From: Pirellulaceae bacterium | Lineage (GTDB): Bacteria; Planctomycetota; Planctomycetia; Pirellulales; Pirellulaceae | Direction: 5' to 3' | NCBI GenBank assembly: GCA_020846515.1 | Contig: JADLDX010000311.1 | Location: forward strand, 1-5,339 | DNA length: 5,339 nt | Shown here: positions 1 through 5,339 of the stretch, in pieces | How positions within the stretch are numbered: the first letter of the stretch is position 1 | Layout of the letters: every line of letters starts with the position of its first letter | Program-made: the position numbers and the translations under genes | The notes under the pieces: model-generated | The model's input: only the letters and a program-made list of their open reading frames with translations | Databases searched by the model: none | Told to the model about the DNA's origin: nothing

Positions 1-39
1 AGGGTTAGTTTAATGCTGCGCAGCGGCAGAACTAACCCT
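1..39. repeat. 10-bp inverted repeat around a GCTGCGCAGC palindrome
   Basis: AGGGTTAGTT at 1-10 pairs perfectly with AACTAACCCT at 30-39. The 19-base interior holds the self-complementary GCTGCGCAGC at 15-24. The window begins at the repeat, so the arms may extend further left. Confidence 0.7.
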
Positions 40-61
40 CCCAGCGCAGCGTCCGGGAGGG
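36..61. repeat. CCCTCCC/GGGAGGG hairpin
   Basis: CCCTCCC at 36-42 pairs with GGGAGGG at 55-61 over a 12-base loop. It shares its first bases with the right arm of the neighbouring inverted repeat, so the two structures cannot form fully at the same time. Confidence 0.65.
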
Positions 62-64
62 TCG

Positions 65-92
65 AAAAAACAGGCGCTACTGCAGCCTGTTT
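65..92 (-). terminator. Intrinsic terminator for the T6SS operon
   Basis: On the minus strand an 8-base-pair perfect stem, AAACAGGC paired with GCCTGTTT, encloses a 9-base loop and runs into TTTTTTC. This is the classic hairpin plus T-run layout. It lies about 180 bases beyond the methyltransferase stop, with no other gene between, and would end the leftward transcript. In the other direction the T-run is broken (TTTGTT), so any bidirectional use would be weaker. Confidence 0.6.
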
Positions 93-194
93 GTTCGGGG
101 AGGGTGCGTGCGCCGCAGAGAAGAGTTAGCAGCGAAGTACTTCAAGCCTTGGTTAGTCGAGGCCGGCCCTCCCCGCCCACGCTGCCGCGGGGCG

Positions 195-223
195 ACCCTC
201 CCGCTGCTACGCAGCAGGAGGGT
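195..223. repeat. Strong hairpin: ACCCTCC/GGAGGGT with GCTGC/GCAGC inner stem
   Basis: Outer arms ACCCTCC (195-201) and GGAGGGT (217-223) are perfect complements. After one mismatch, inner arms GCTGC (203-207) and GCAGC (211-215) close on a 3-base loop. It has no adjacent T-run in either direction, so it reads as a repeat-element hairpin or RNA-stabilising stem rather than a terminator. Confidence 0.7.
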
Positions 224-242
224 TAGTTTGCTGCTGCGCAGC
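219..242 (+). repeat. Second copy of the 24-base direct repeat at 1-24
   Basis: Bases 219-242 match bases 1-24 at 22 of 24 positions, sharing AGGGTTAGTTT and TGCTGCGCAGC. The copies are 218 bases apart, and the second joins the right arm of the 195-223 hairpin. This suggests two related repeat units flanking the terminator-containing stretch. Confidence 0.7.
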
Positions 243-244
243 AG
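231..244. repeat. Perfect 14-bp palindrome CTGCTGCGCAGCAG
   Basis: The 14 bases equal their own reverse complement. They sit 24 bases beyond the methyltransferase stop and within the second copy of the AGGGTTAGTTT...GCTGCGCAGC direct repeat. Role unknown; they are probably the core of a repeat element. Confidence 0.65.
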
Positions 245-268
245 AGGAGTAAATAGACCTGACCCCTT

Positions 269-1495
269 TTATTTGCGAGCTCGAACCAGATGCACTCGGT
301 AGTGCATGCTGCTGCGATCGTGGATGCGAATTGTCCAGGGGACGGAATCTTGTTCATCCACCAACTCTAACTGCGGCCAGTTGGTATCTCCAGCGAGGGC
401 CAGCAGACGCTTCAACGCCGGTTGACTCTCACCACGCTGAGGACTGCGCTGCGAATGGCCTCCCAGCCAATTTTCGACCGGTGTCACCAGGGCTGACCAA
501 TCGTACGGACAGCCTAAGATCACCTGTCCGCCTTTCTTCAGCACGCGTCGCAACGAGACGATCAGATCCCAGGGCGACGACACTGCATCCAACACATTAA
601 AGGCCACGCTGTTTTGAAACGTCTCGGCCGCGAAGGGCAGGGCAGTGGCATCACAAACCCAAAAGTCAACTTGCTCGCGATGAGGCAAATCGATGTCAAA
701 GGCGCGTCGGTCATACACCACTCCGACTCGCCGCCTGGGGTACTCCAACCTGCCTTGCCGCAGTATGCGGGCAGCATAACGCAACATGCAAAAATTTAGA
801 TCGATGCCTAGCACAAGGTTGGCACCAGAGCGCGCTAGTTCGAACGATGTGCGACCGATGCTACAGCCAATATCTAGCAAAGGCCCTTGAGTGGACTGGC
901 TCGGGCCAATCCCGCCGCCGCTGTGCGATGGATTACTTGATACATCAAGTAATTCACTGAATGCTGATTCAGCCACAGGGCTTGATGATAACGGTCCGCC
1001 GCAAGCCAAGGCATGCTGCAGCAATCGAACGATACTGCCCGGTAACGGCTGTGAAAATGAATCGGCCCTTGAAGACTCAGGTAAAACTTCTTGAGGATCG
1101 AATTCCGCGTAATGGTCCCACGCATAACTGCTGACATGCTGGCGCAGCGAGTCGAAAGCCGAGTTCTGCGAGCAACAATCACCGATCAGGCTCTCGATCG
1201 ACTCCGACAGATCCAGACGATGCATAATCGGAAAAACGTTTTCAGCGATATAACTTCGCAGACGCTGGACGATGATAGGAATGCCATCGATGATCGGAAA
1301 CTGGCTCAAGCATTCAGGCTGAACACACTGCAAGATGCCTTCCAGCGTATGACCAGCTTCCACGCGAATTTGTTGGGCCAGTTCCAACGGATAGTCCTGT
1401 GACGGGTGATCGGCGCCAATTGGATTAGCTGCAGCATGTTTGCCGCGACACACCGGACACTGCGGACGCAGTTGCTGAAAATGTTCCCATCGCAA
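269..1495 (-). CDS. Trm112-like zinc ribbon + class I SAM-dependent methyltransferase, PAAR-linked
   Basis: This 408-residue protein probably transfers a methyl group from S-adenosylmethionine; the substrate is unknown. Residues 13-72 resemble a Trm112-type zinc ribbon: CPVC (13-16), then C57 and C62, and QFPIIDGIPIIV (65-76), the usual (Y/F)PIxDGIPxL ending. A helical region (about 80-160) and a Ser/Gly-rich linker (about 168-204) follow. The Rossmann methyltransferase core has motif I LLDIGCSIGR (206-215), post-I GIDLN (230-234), CDATALPF (281-288), FNVLDAV (299-305) and LKKGGQVILGCPYDW (319-333). The end, VPWTIRIHDRSSMHYRVHLV, is a distinct tail I cannot assign. The chosen start is TTG at 1495, the first possible start after the in-frame PAAR stop; the nearby ATG at 1490 is out of frame. 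Next to a PAAR gene it could be an effector, or it could modify T6SS parts or an effector. No signal peptide or membrane segment is seen. Confidence 0.85.
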   Translation of the reverse strand: MRWEHFQQLRPQCPVCRGKHAAANPIGADHPSQDYPLELAQQIRVEAGHTLEGILQCVQPECLSQFPIIDGIPIIVQRLRSYIAENVFPIMHRLDLSESIESLIGDCCSQNSAFDSLRQHVSSYAWDHYAEFDPQEVLPESSRADSFSQPLPGSIVRLLQHALACGGPLSSSPVAESAFSELLDVSSNPSHSGGGIGPSQSTQGPLLDIGCSIGRTSFELARSGANLVLGIDLNFCMLRYAARILRQGRLEYPRRRVGVVYDRRAFDIDLPHREQVDFWVCDATALPFAAETFQNSVAFNVLDAVSSPWDLIVSLRRVLKKGGQVILGCPYDWSALVTPVENWLGGHSQRSPQRGESQPALKRLLALAGDTNWPQLELVDEQDSVPWTIRIHDRSSMHYRVHLVRARK

Positions 1496-1504
1496 GTTGA
1501 GTAC

Positions 1505-1891
1505 CTAACCTCCGATCATCACGGTGGCACACCCCGGACCAATGACCTTACCCTGAGGGGCAGGAATGGGACCGACGCAACTTGTATGCGAGGTCGTGTC
1601 ATTTAATCGGGCAGCCGGTTGACCGCCAATTAGCACGGTGGTCGACCCCATGGAGATCATGCCTGGACCACCCGGAACACAACCCGGCAAAACGCAGGGC
1701 GCGGACGTATCGGTCACCCGTGCGGCTGGTGAACCTCCGATCAGCACCGTCGGCTCACCCTTGACAATCGCCAAAGGCATGGGCGGATGGGGCACGGGCG
1801 TAGGGACCGGAGCCGGAGGATGAATGTTCGCGTGACAATGGGGCGATGTTTGAAGAATCTGATCGCCTATGCGAGCTGCTGGTGCGCCCAT
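1505..1891 (-). CDS. PAAR-repeat spike-tip protein
   Basis: This 128-residue PAAR protein should form the sharp cone on the VgrG trimer at the tip of the T6SS tube; the family commonly carries or recruits effectors. PAAR motifs are at 4-7 (GAPAARIGD), 55-58 (GGSPAARVTD) and 92-95 (GGQPAARLND). Each of the two later ones is preceded by a TVLIGG strand (48-53, 85-90), and a last TVMIGG strand ends the protein. H18, C19, H20, C66, C71, H102 and C105 include candidate zinc ligands. A loop rich in proline and histidine (24-40) separates the first PAAR motif from the rest. There is no C-terminal toxin domain within this frame. The ATG at 1891 is the only reasonable start; AAGGG lies 11 bases upstream, a weak site. 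It begins 34 bases after the tssM-like stop and ends in TAG at 1505-1507, in frame with the next gene. Confidence 0.93.
   Translation of the reverse strand: MGAPAARIGDQILQTSPHCHANIHPPAPVPTPVPHPPMPLAIVKGEPTVLIGGSPAARVTDTSAPCVLPGCVPGGPGMISMGSTTVLIGGQPAARLNDTTSHTSCVGPIPAPQGKVIGPGCATVMIGG
1508..1513 (-). promoter_or_regulatory. Ribosome binding site for the methyltransferase inside the PAAR 3' end
   Basis: The last two sense codons of the PAAR gene, GGA GGT, are also a near-perfect Shine-Dalgarno sequence. The TAG stop follows at once, and the proposed TTG start of the methyltransferase begins 12 bases after the motif, a somewhat long spacing. This arrangement suggests that the PAAR and methyltransferase genes are translationally coupled. 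Confidence 0.55.
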
Positions 1892-1925
1892 GCTGTTGAG
1901 TGCCCTTGAACCGAGATGTTTTTGT

Positions 1926-3788
1926 TCACGTGCTTAGTAGCCACATCATGATACCTAAACTGACTAGCAAGCCTAGCGTAACGAACATACCCAAGTTGGC
2001 GGCCACTTTCTGACGCTGATTGGACCGCAATGCTTGAGGTGTCCACTCCACCATCTCTTGCTCTTCGTTCAGTTTATCGATGACACCTTTGACAAATGCT
2101 TGCCGGTCGGTCGTTTCCCCTGTGGCTGCAAAATAACAGCCACTAAACAGCAGGCTTGAGTCTTGATCCAGTTTGTTAGTTTCACAACCAAAGCCACCGC
2201 ACAAGATGTCGCTCAGCTTTACTTTCCACTCGCAGCGCACCTTTGACAACAATTCATACAGGCGCGTATTGCCGGGACGCGTCAGTGCGTCTTCTTCACG
2301 GAAGAGTGAATAAGCCCAATCTTCAAAGACACCGCACACGTGAATGGCCAGTCCAGCCAATTCGTCCTTGGTTGGCAACGCATGCACATCAAAGCGGCGG
2401 CCAAAACGTTGGCTGAACGCGCGTTCTTTGCCGACGCGCAAGACCAACTCGCGGAAGCCACGCTCCTTTTCCAACCCCACCACCAGCGCTGATACGGGCA
2501 CGCGCAGTTGGCAAGCATACTGAATGGTCTGCATATCTGCTCTTAGTGCTTTGTGCAGTTCTTCCAGTTCCGTGGGCGTCGAATGGATCGATTCAAAGTG
2601 TATCATTGCCAGCACGCCATTGATCGCACACAACGGCTGTCGCGCTCGGCGCAGCAGTTGTCCCAAGTGCTGTAACTCTTGCAAGCAGGCCGTCGAGTAC
2701 TGATGGGACAGTAACACGGGCTTCCGATTGGATTGCAGATCCACACTCGGCGCCGAATAGACAGGCTGGGTATAGGCGGGTTGGGTATAAGCGGGACTGG
2801 ACGGAAAACGGGCCGTGCCTTCGGTTATCATCCCAGCTTGTGACGCAGATGGTGGTTGGCTACCTGGTCCAGGTGGCGAGGCCTGAAGACCTTCGCCCAA
2901 AATCAGGGTGCCCCTAAGTCCCGGGGAATCTGGCGACTGGCCGCGCGTGGGTGTCGGCGCAGGCATGGGCGCATTGGCAGCTTGAGGTTGCCCCGACTCG
3001 TTCCACACAATCGTGCCACGCAAGTCTCCACTGGTTGCGGCTGATGATCGCGGTGCAGGTTCTGCGTTAACTGGTGGAGGGGCGAAAGTGGCCGATGGTT
3101 CAGCCGGTGCCATGAGCACTGGGCTCGGAATCAAACTGGATAGATCAAAGGCAGGTCGCACGCTGGGCGATTCCGGAGACACACCACTGGTGGCTGCCTC
3201 CAAAGCCAACTCCTCGCGCAGTGATGCGAGTGCGCTGGTCCAACTGGCGTCGGTGCAAAACAGATAGATCGCTTCGGAGTTGGCATACCAGTGAATGGGA
3301 GCTGGTCCCTGTGGTACGCCTTCGACACTGAAACGCATACCCGTCGCATTCATCAACGACTTTTCTTGTGTCTCGCCACTAGAACCCGTTATCACAAACA
3401 CGGGTACCGATGTGATCGACAATTCATTGGATGCCAATGCGTGCATGCCGGCTCGCCAGGCATAATCCAAATCGGGAAACGCGTTGGGATCACCTTCCAA
3501 CCATAAGCTAACCGTCTTATAAACGCCGATGGGAATGGCAATCATCAGACCAACGATGGCCGCAATGCGCCACCAACTGAAGGCATGCCGCCAGGGTATG
3601 TTATCGGGATCCCACCAGAAGACCGTCCATACGGTAATGACGGTGACCAGTAGAAAGACAGCGGTCAAGACCGAAGCACAGCCAGGCGTTGTCGAAGGCA
3701 CAATGGTGGCGAGACAACCACGGCGTTCCTGCTCCGGAGCCTCATCGGCTTTTTCTGCAGTTTCGGGTTCTTCAGCCTCGGCACTCAT
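1926..3788 (-). CDS. tssM: Short TssM/IcmF-like inner-membrane protein: N-terminal half only, degenerate NTPase
   Basis: This 620-residue protein is the likely TssM/IcmF, the inner-membrane partner of TssL. Membrane segments lie at about 36-59 and 72-97, as in TssM. The NTPase-like domain comes next: PVFVITGSSGETQEKSL (129-145) stands where the P-loop should be, HWYANSEAIYLFCTDASW (166-183) matches the family's DWWFTDEAVLxDTAG region, and QPLCAINGVLAM (384-395) matches PxNGVL. Further matches are RVPVSALVVGLEKERGF (429-445) for the lvTKxDxxxGF region, FGRRF (462-466), and SGCYFAATGETTD (549-561) for the YFTSgTQ block. A third membrane segment (about 596-618) ends the protein. Typical TssM proteins are about 1,100-1,200 residues with a large periplasmic domain after this segment; none is present. 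The key lysine and DTAG residues are replaced, and a Pro/Ser-rich insertion fills about 200-355. An ATG at 3890 is in frame but would overlap tssL by 73 bases. The ATG at 3788 has a good ribosome binding site and was chosen. Confidence 0.82.
   Translation of the reverse strand: MSAEAEEPETAEKADEAPEQERRGCLATIVPSTTPGCASVLTAVFLLVTVITVWTVFWWDPDNIPWRHAFSWWRIAAIVGLMIAIPIGVYKTVSLWLEGDPNAFPDLDYAWRAGMHALASNELSITSVPVFVITGSSGETQEKSLMNATGMRFSVEGVPQGPAPIHWYANSEAIYLFCTDASWTSALASLREELALEAATSGVSPESPSVRPAFDLSSLIPSPVLMAPAEPSATFAPPPVNAEPAPRSSAATSGDLRGTIVWNESGQPQAANAPMPAPTPTRGQSPDSPGLRGTLILGEGLQASPPGPGSQPPSASQAGMITEGTARFPSSPAYTQPAYTQPVYSAPSVDLQSNRKPVLLSHQYSTACLQELQHLGQLLRRARQPLCAINGVLAMIHFESIHSTPTELEELHKALRADMQTIQYACQLRVPVSALVVGLEKERGFRELVLRVGKERAFSQRFGRRFDVHALPTKDELAGLAIHVCGVFEDWAYSLFREEDALTRPGNTRLYELLSKVRCEWKVKLSDILCGGFGCETNKLDQDSSLLFSGCYFAATGETTDRQAFVKGVIDKLNEEQEMVEWTPQALRSNQRQKVAANLGMFVTLGLLVSLGIMMWLLST
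2751..2795 (-). repeat. Three 15-base coding tandem repeats (PAYTQ/PAYTQ/PVYSA)
   Basis: Inside the proline-rich insertion of the TssM-like protein, residues 332-346 are PAYTQ, PAYTQ and PVYSA. The first two copies are nearly identical at DNA level and the third has drifted. Such in-frame repeats are typical of a disordered linker that changes length by slippage. Confidence 0.8.
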
Positions 3789-3792
3789 GAAA

Positions 3793-3800
3793 CTCTTCCT
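3793..3800 (-). promoter_or_regulatory. Ribosome binding site fixing the tssM-like start
   Basis: The minus strand reads AGGAAGAG here, followed by TTTC and then the ATG at 3788. The AGGA core is 8 bases from the start codon, which is ideal spacing. It lies in the 29-base gap between tssL and the tssM-like gene. This is the reason for preferring the start at 3788 over the in-frame ATG at 3890 inside tssL. Confidence 0.75.
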
Positions 3801-3817
3801 GAACGATAGGTGCCCGG

Positions 3818-4459
3818 TTAAGCGGCAAAATGCAATACCACGTAAATCACGTTCCAGGCCGCCAGGATGGCGGCGAAGAGCCAGGGCCAAACAACTCGGT
3901 TCTTGGTGGGCAGTGGCGGTGCGCCATGAATCTCACGCACGGGGCCTTTGAGTGTTGGCCGGCCTTGTCCCAGGCGTATAGACATGGAAACTTGCCGCGC
4001 CCAAACCGATAGATCCGCCGGAATGCTGAGACTCTCGGCAACCATCGCCGCAATGGCCGGTTGACTGTAAATGCCGCGGAAGCCCAGCACGACGCAGATG
4101 TAATGTACCTCCAGCGCATCGCGCTGCGGCAACGTCGACGCTTCCTTGGCATTGATAAAGAATCGTTCGGCGCACTCGCGCGTATGGAACAACTCGCGTT
4201 CAAGCACATTGTTGCTCCACCACTCGCTATGAGCCCAACTGGCTTCTACTAGCATCTCATCGATCCAGGCCACCAAGGCATAACTGGACAATTCCCAATC
4301 GCGACCGCGGCCAGCAATGGCTTCACCCTGGTCAAGCAAAGCGCGCAAGCGAACGCGCTCATCCTGAGGATTCGGGTCATACCCCAGCGAAATGCGATCG
4401 AGCAGATCAAGCGCATGGAGCAGGTAGGGATCGACCGCTAGGGCATGCTTGGGGTTCAT
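3818..4459 (-). CDS. tssL: T6SS inner-membrane protein TssL (DotU/IcmH family)
   Basis: This 213-residue protein belongs to the DotU/TssL family. TssL sits in the inner membrane with a cytoplasmic helical domain that contacts TssK and TssM. The cytoplasmic domain covers about residues 10-160. It contains the family's YALVAWIDEMLV block (60-71), LERELFHTRECAERFF (86-101, where a glycine is usual near C96) and LEVHYICVVLGFRGIY (116-131, the typical LGFxGxY motif). A single C-terminal membrane segment runs from about 189 to 212, as expected for a tail-anchored protein. No OmpA/peptidoglycan-binding extension follows, so this is the short form. The ATG at 4459 overlaps the tssK stop. No clear ribosome binding site precedes it, which suggests translational coupling to tssK. 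The stop is TAA at 3818-3820. Confidence 0.94.
   Translation of the reverse strand: MNPKHALAVDPYLLHALDLLDRISLGYDPNPQDERVRLRALLDQGEAIAGRGRDWELSSYALVAWIDEMLVEASWAHSEWWSNNVLERELFHTRECAERFFINAKEASTLPQRDALEVHYICVVLGFRGIYSQPAIAAMVAESLSIPADLSVWARQVSMSIRLGQGRPTLKGPVREIHGAPPLPTKNRVVWPWLFAAILAAWNVIYVVLHFAA
4456..4459 (-). promoter_or_regulatory. tssK/tssL start-stop overlap (ATGA)
   Basis: The four bases read ATGA on the minus strand, so the ATG of tssL and the TGA of tssK share two bases. The sequence just upstream lacks a purine-rich ribosome binding site. Translation of tssL therefore probably depends on ribosomes ending tssK, which would keep the two partners in step. Confidence 0.75.
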
Positions 4460-5339
4460 GGCTGGTTGGGTACTGCGAAGAGAGCAAACTTCAAAGCGAT
4501 TTTGCGCCCAAAGGCCGAAACCACCAGCGTCTGTTGTCCTTGCAAGCGATCCAAGTTTGCGATCAGCGAGTCCTTCAAACGCATGGCCAAAGTCTGAGTC
4601 TCCTGGACATCACGCCATGCAGGCGTGTCTTGCCGCGGCACTTCAAAGTACACCCAGTCGGCCCGACCAGGCAGCGCCCGCACCGTGCGATCGACCGGCA
4701 CCAGCTTGACGCCCGACACACGCTGCTTGAACAAGAACTCAACCTGGCGACTACTGCCCAGTTTTAGATCCAGTTGGCCAGCTGATAACAACTCCAAGCA
4801 CTCACGCTGCGTCAGCTCGCCTTTGTCCACACCGATAAACCATTGCCAGTCTGAATGGAACCAGCGCGGTTCCAAGGCGACTTGCATGCCCAAGCCCACG
4901 CCTACAAAGTAACGCTGCTGAACTTCGTAATCGCGCACGGCGTGAATCAGCGCCTCAATGCGCATATGCACGTCTGTAAAGATGGCATGAAGGTTATCGT
5001 GATCGTAAGGCAGAAAATCTGCCACGCGACGCAGGGGACTGAAGATCGACAGTTGTCCCACAATTCGACAGAGTTCCACATAAGCCCAACGTGGATGCAC
5101 ACCGCGATCAAATGCCAGAATGCTCAGCGCAGCATAAGCTGAATTCAACTGACTGAGCATAAGAATACGTTCTGCATCGCCTGGATCGCGACTGTCCAGA
5201 CCGATACCGCGATTGATCAGTTGCTCGCTCAGGACGGCAATCTTCTGACCGATCACGTCATAGATGCCACGCACAATCTCGCGACTCAAGCCGGGCCAGG
5301 CGTCGATCGACAACAGGGGCGGAATGTAGGACACATCCA
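4456..5339 (-). CDS. tssK: T6SS baseplate protein TssK, C-terminal part (5' end beyond window)
   Basis: TssK is a cytoplasmic T6SS baseplate protein that connects the tail to the TssL/TssM inner-membrane complex. About 294 codons are visible. The frame stays open through the right edge, so the N-terminal third or so of a typical protein of about 440 residues is missing. The GTG at 5334 is only an internal valine. Taking that valine as residue 1, family features seen are YIPPLL at 3-8, a helical stretch, then HPRWAYVELCRIVGQLSIF at 80-98 followed by LPYDHDNL at 108-115. The C-terminal domain has ALEPRWF (153-159), WFIGVD (165-170), KLGSSRQVEFL (191-201), SGVKLVPVDR (207-216), LPGRADWVYFEV (221-232) and W240. 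Its TGA stop overlaps the tssL start as ATGA. Placement directly before tssL matches the common K-L-M gene order. The assignment rests on remembered family motifs and context. Confidence 0.93.
   Translation of the reverse strand, partial: DVSYIPPLLSIDAWPGLSREIVRGIYDVIGQKIAVLSEQLINRGIGLDSRDPGDAERILMLSQLNSAYAALSILAFDRGVHPRWAYVELCRIVGQLSIFSPLRRVADFLPYDHDNLHAIFTDVHMRIEALIHAVRDYEVQQRYFVGVGLGMQVALEPRWFHSDWQWFIGVDKGELTQRECLELLSAGQLDLKLGSSRQVEFLFKQRVSGVKLVPVDRTVRALPGRADWVYFEVPRQDTPAWRDVQETQTLAMRLKDSLIANLDRLQGQQTLVVSAFGRKIALKFALFAVPNQP

Larger units (their letters stand above)
1..268. repeat. Non-coding tail packed with CCCTCC/GGAGGG inverted repeats
   Basis: No convincing gene lies here. The stretch is a mosaic of short palindromic modules that reuse the same words. 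CCCTCC-type words occur at 36-42, 167-174 and 196-202, and the complementary GGAGGG-type words at 55-61, 97-104 and 217-222. GCTGCGCAGC cores occur at 15-24 and 233-242. AGGGTTAGTTT occurs at 1-11 and 219-229. The pattern resembles dispersed intergenic repeat elements (REP or MITE-like). I associate such sequences with Pirellula-type planctomycetes from memory, unchecked. The left boundary is outside the window. Confidence 0.65.

Noticed and set aside
195..223. Second intrinsic terminator
   Set aside because: The hairpin is strong, but no T-run follows it on either strand. The 65-92 hairpin fits a terminator far better.
1..242. CRISPR array
   Set aside because: The repeats are few, of different kinds, partly palindromic and unevenly spaced, with no regular repeat-spacer pattern and no cas genes nearby.
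108..302. 64-codon plus-strand open frame in the repeat region
   Set aside because: It is made of the hairpin repeats, giving an Arg/Leu-rich translation, and it runs into the methyltransferase gene. No support for coding.
1091..1402. 103-codon plus-strand open frame
   Set aside because: It is fully antisense to the methyltransferase gene, has no family motif, and its predicted protein is of low plausibility.
3789..3890. Longer tssM-like protein starting at the ATG at 3890
   Set aside because: It would overlap tssL by 73 bases and add an Arg-rich 34-residue leader read from tssL. The ATG at 3788 has a well-spaced ribosome binding site.
3529..3951. 140-codon plus-strand open frame
   Set aside because: It lies antisense across the tssL/tssM junction, shows no recognisable domain, and both overlapped genes have clear family motifs. 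It is a shadow frame.
5332..5334. GTG at 5334 as a true tssK start
   Set aside because: The frame is open to the window edge, and the visible part begins in the middle of the TssK fold (YIPPLL region). The gene is cut by the window instead.

Overview
This window looks like the downstream end of a type VI secretion system (T6SS) operon from a planctomycete-like bacterium. All five genes are on the minus strand. In order of transcription (high to low coordinates) they are: the 3' part of tssK, which runs off the right edge; tssL/dotU; a short, unusual tssM/icmF-like gene; a PAAR-repeat spike-tip gene; and a gene for a Trm112-like zinc-ribbon plus SAM methyltransferase protein. The planctomycete assignment is an inference. 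It rests on the divergent, shortened TssM, the serine/proline-rich linkers, and the non-coding tail built of CCCTCC/GGAGGG inverted repeats, which I associate with Pirellula/Rhodopirellula-type genomes from memory only. No marker gene confirms it.

Layout: tssK and tssL overlap by the 4 bases ATGA. The tssM-like gene starts 29 bases after tssL behind a clear ribosome binding site. The PAAR gene starts 34 bases after the tssM-like stop. The methyltransferase gene follows the PAAR stop after 9 bases, in the same reading frame, and appears to use a TTG start. No gap has a convincing internal promoter or terminator, so this reads as one transcription unit whose promoter lies outside the window. 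Left of the methyltransferase stop, about 268 bases hold no gene. They contain a dense set of short inverted and direct repeats, one of which forms a good intrinsic terminator for the operon.

Function: TssK links the phage-tail-like baseplate to the inner-membrane complex of TssL and TssM. PAAR proteins cap the VgrG spike and often carry or recruit effectors. The points of most interest are the TssM-like protein and the methyltransferase. The TssM-like protein keeps three membrane segments and a recognisable but degenerate NTPase fold, carries a roughly 150-residue Pro/Ser/Ala-rich insertion, and has no periplasmic domain. The methyltransferase is coupled to the PAAR gene and could be an effector, an effector-modifying enzyme, or a passenger. 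Which of these it is cannot be settled from sequence alone.
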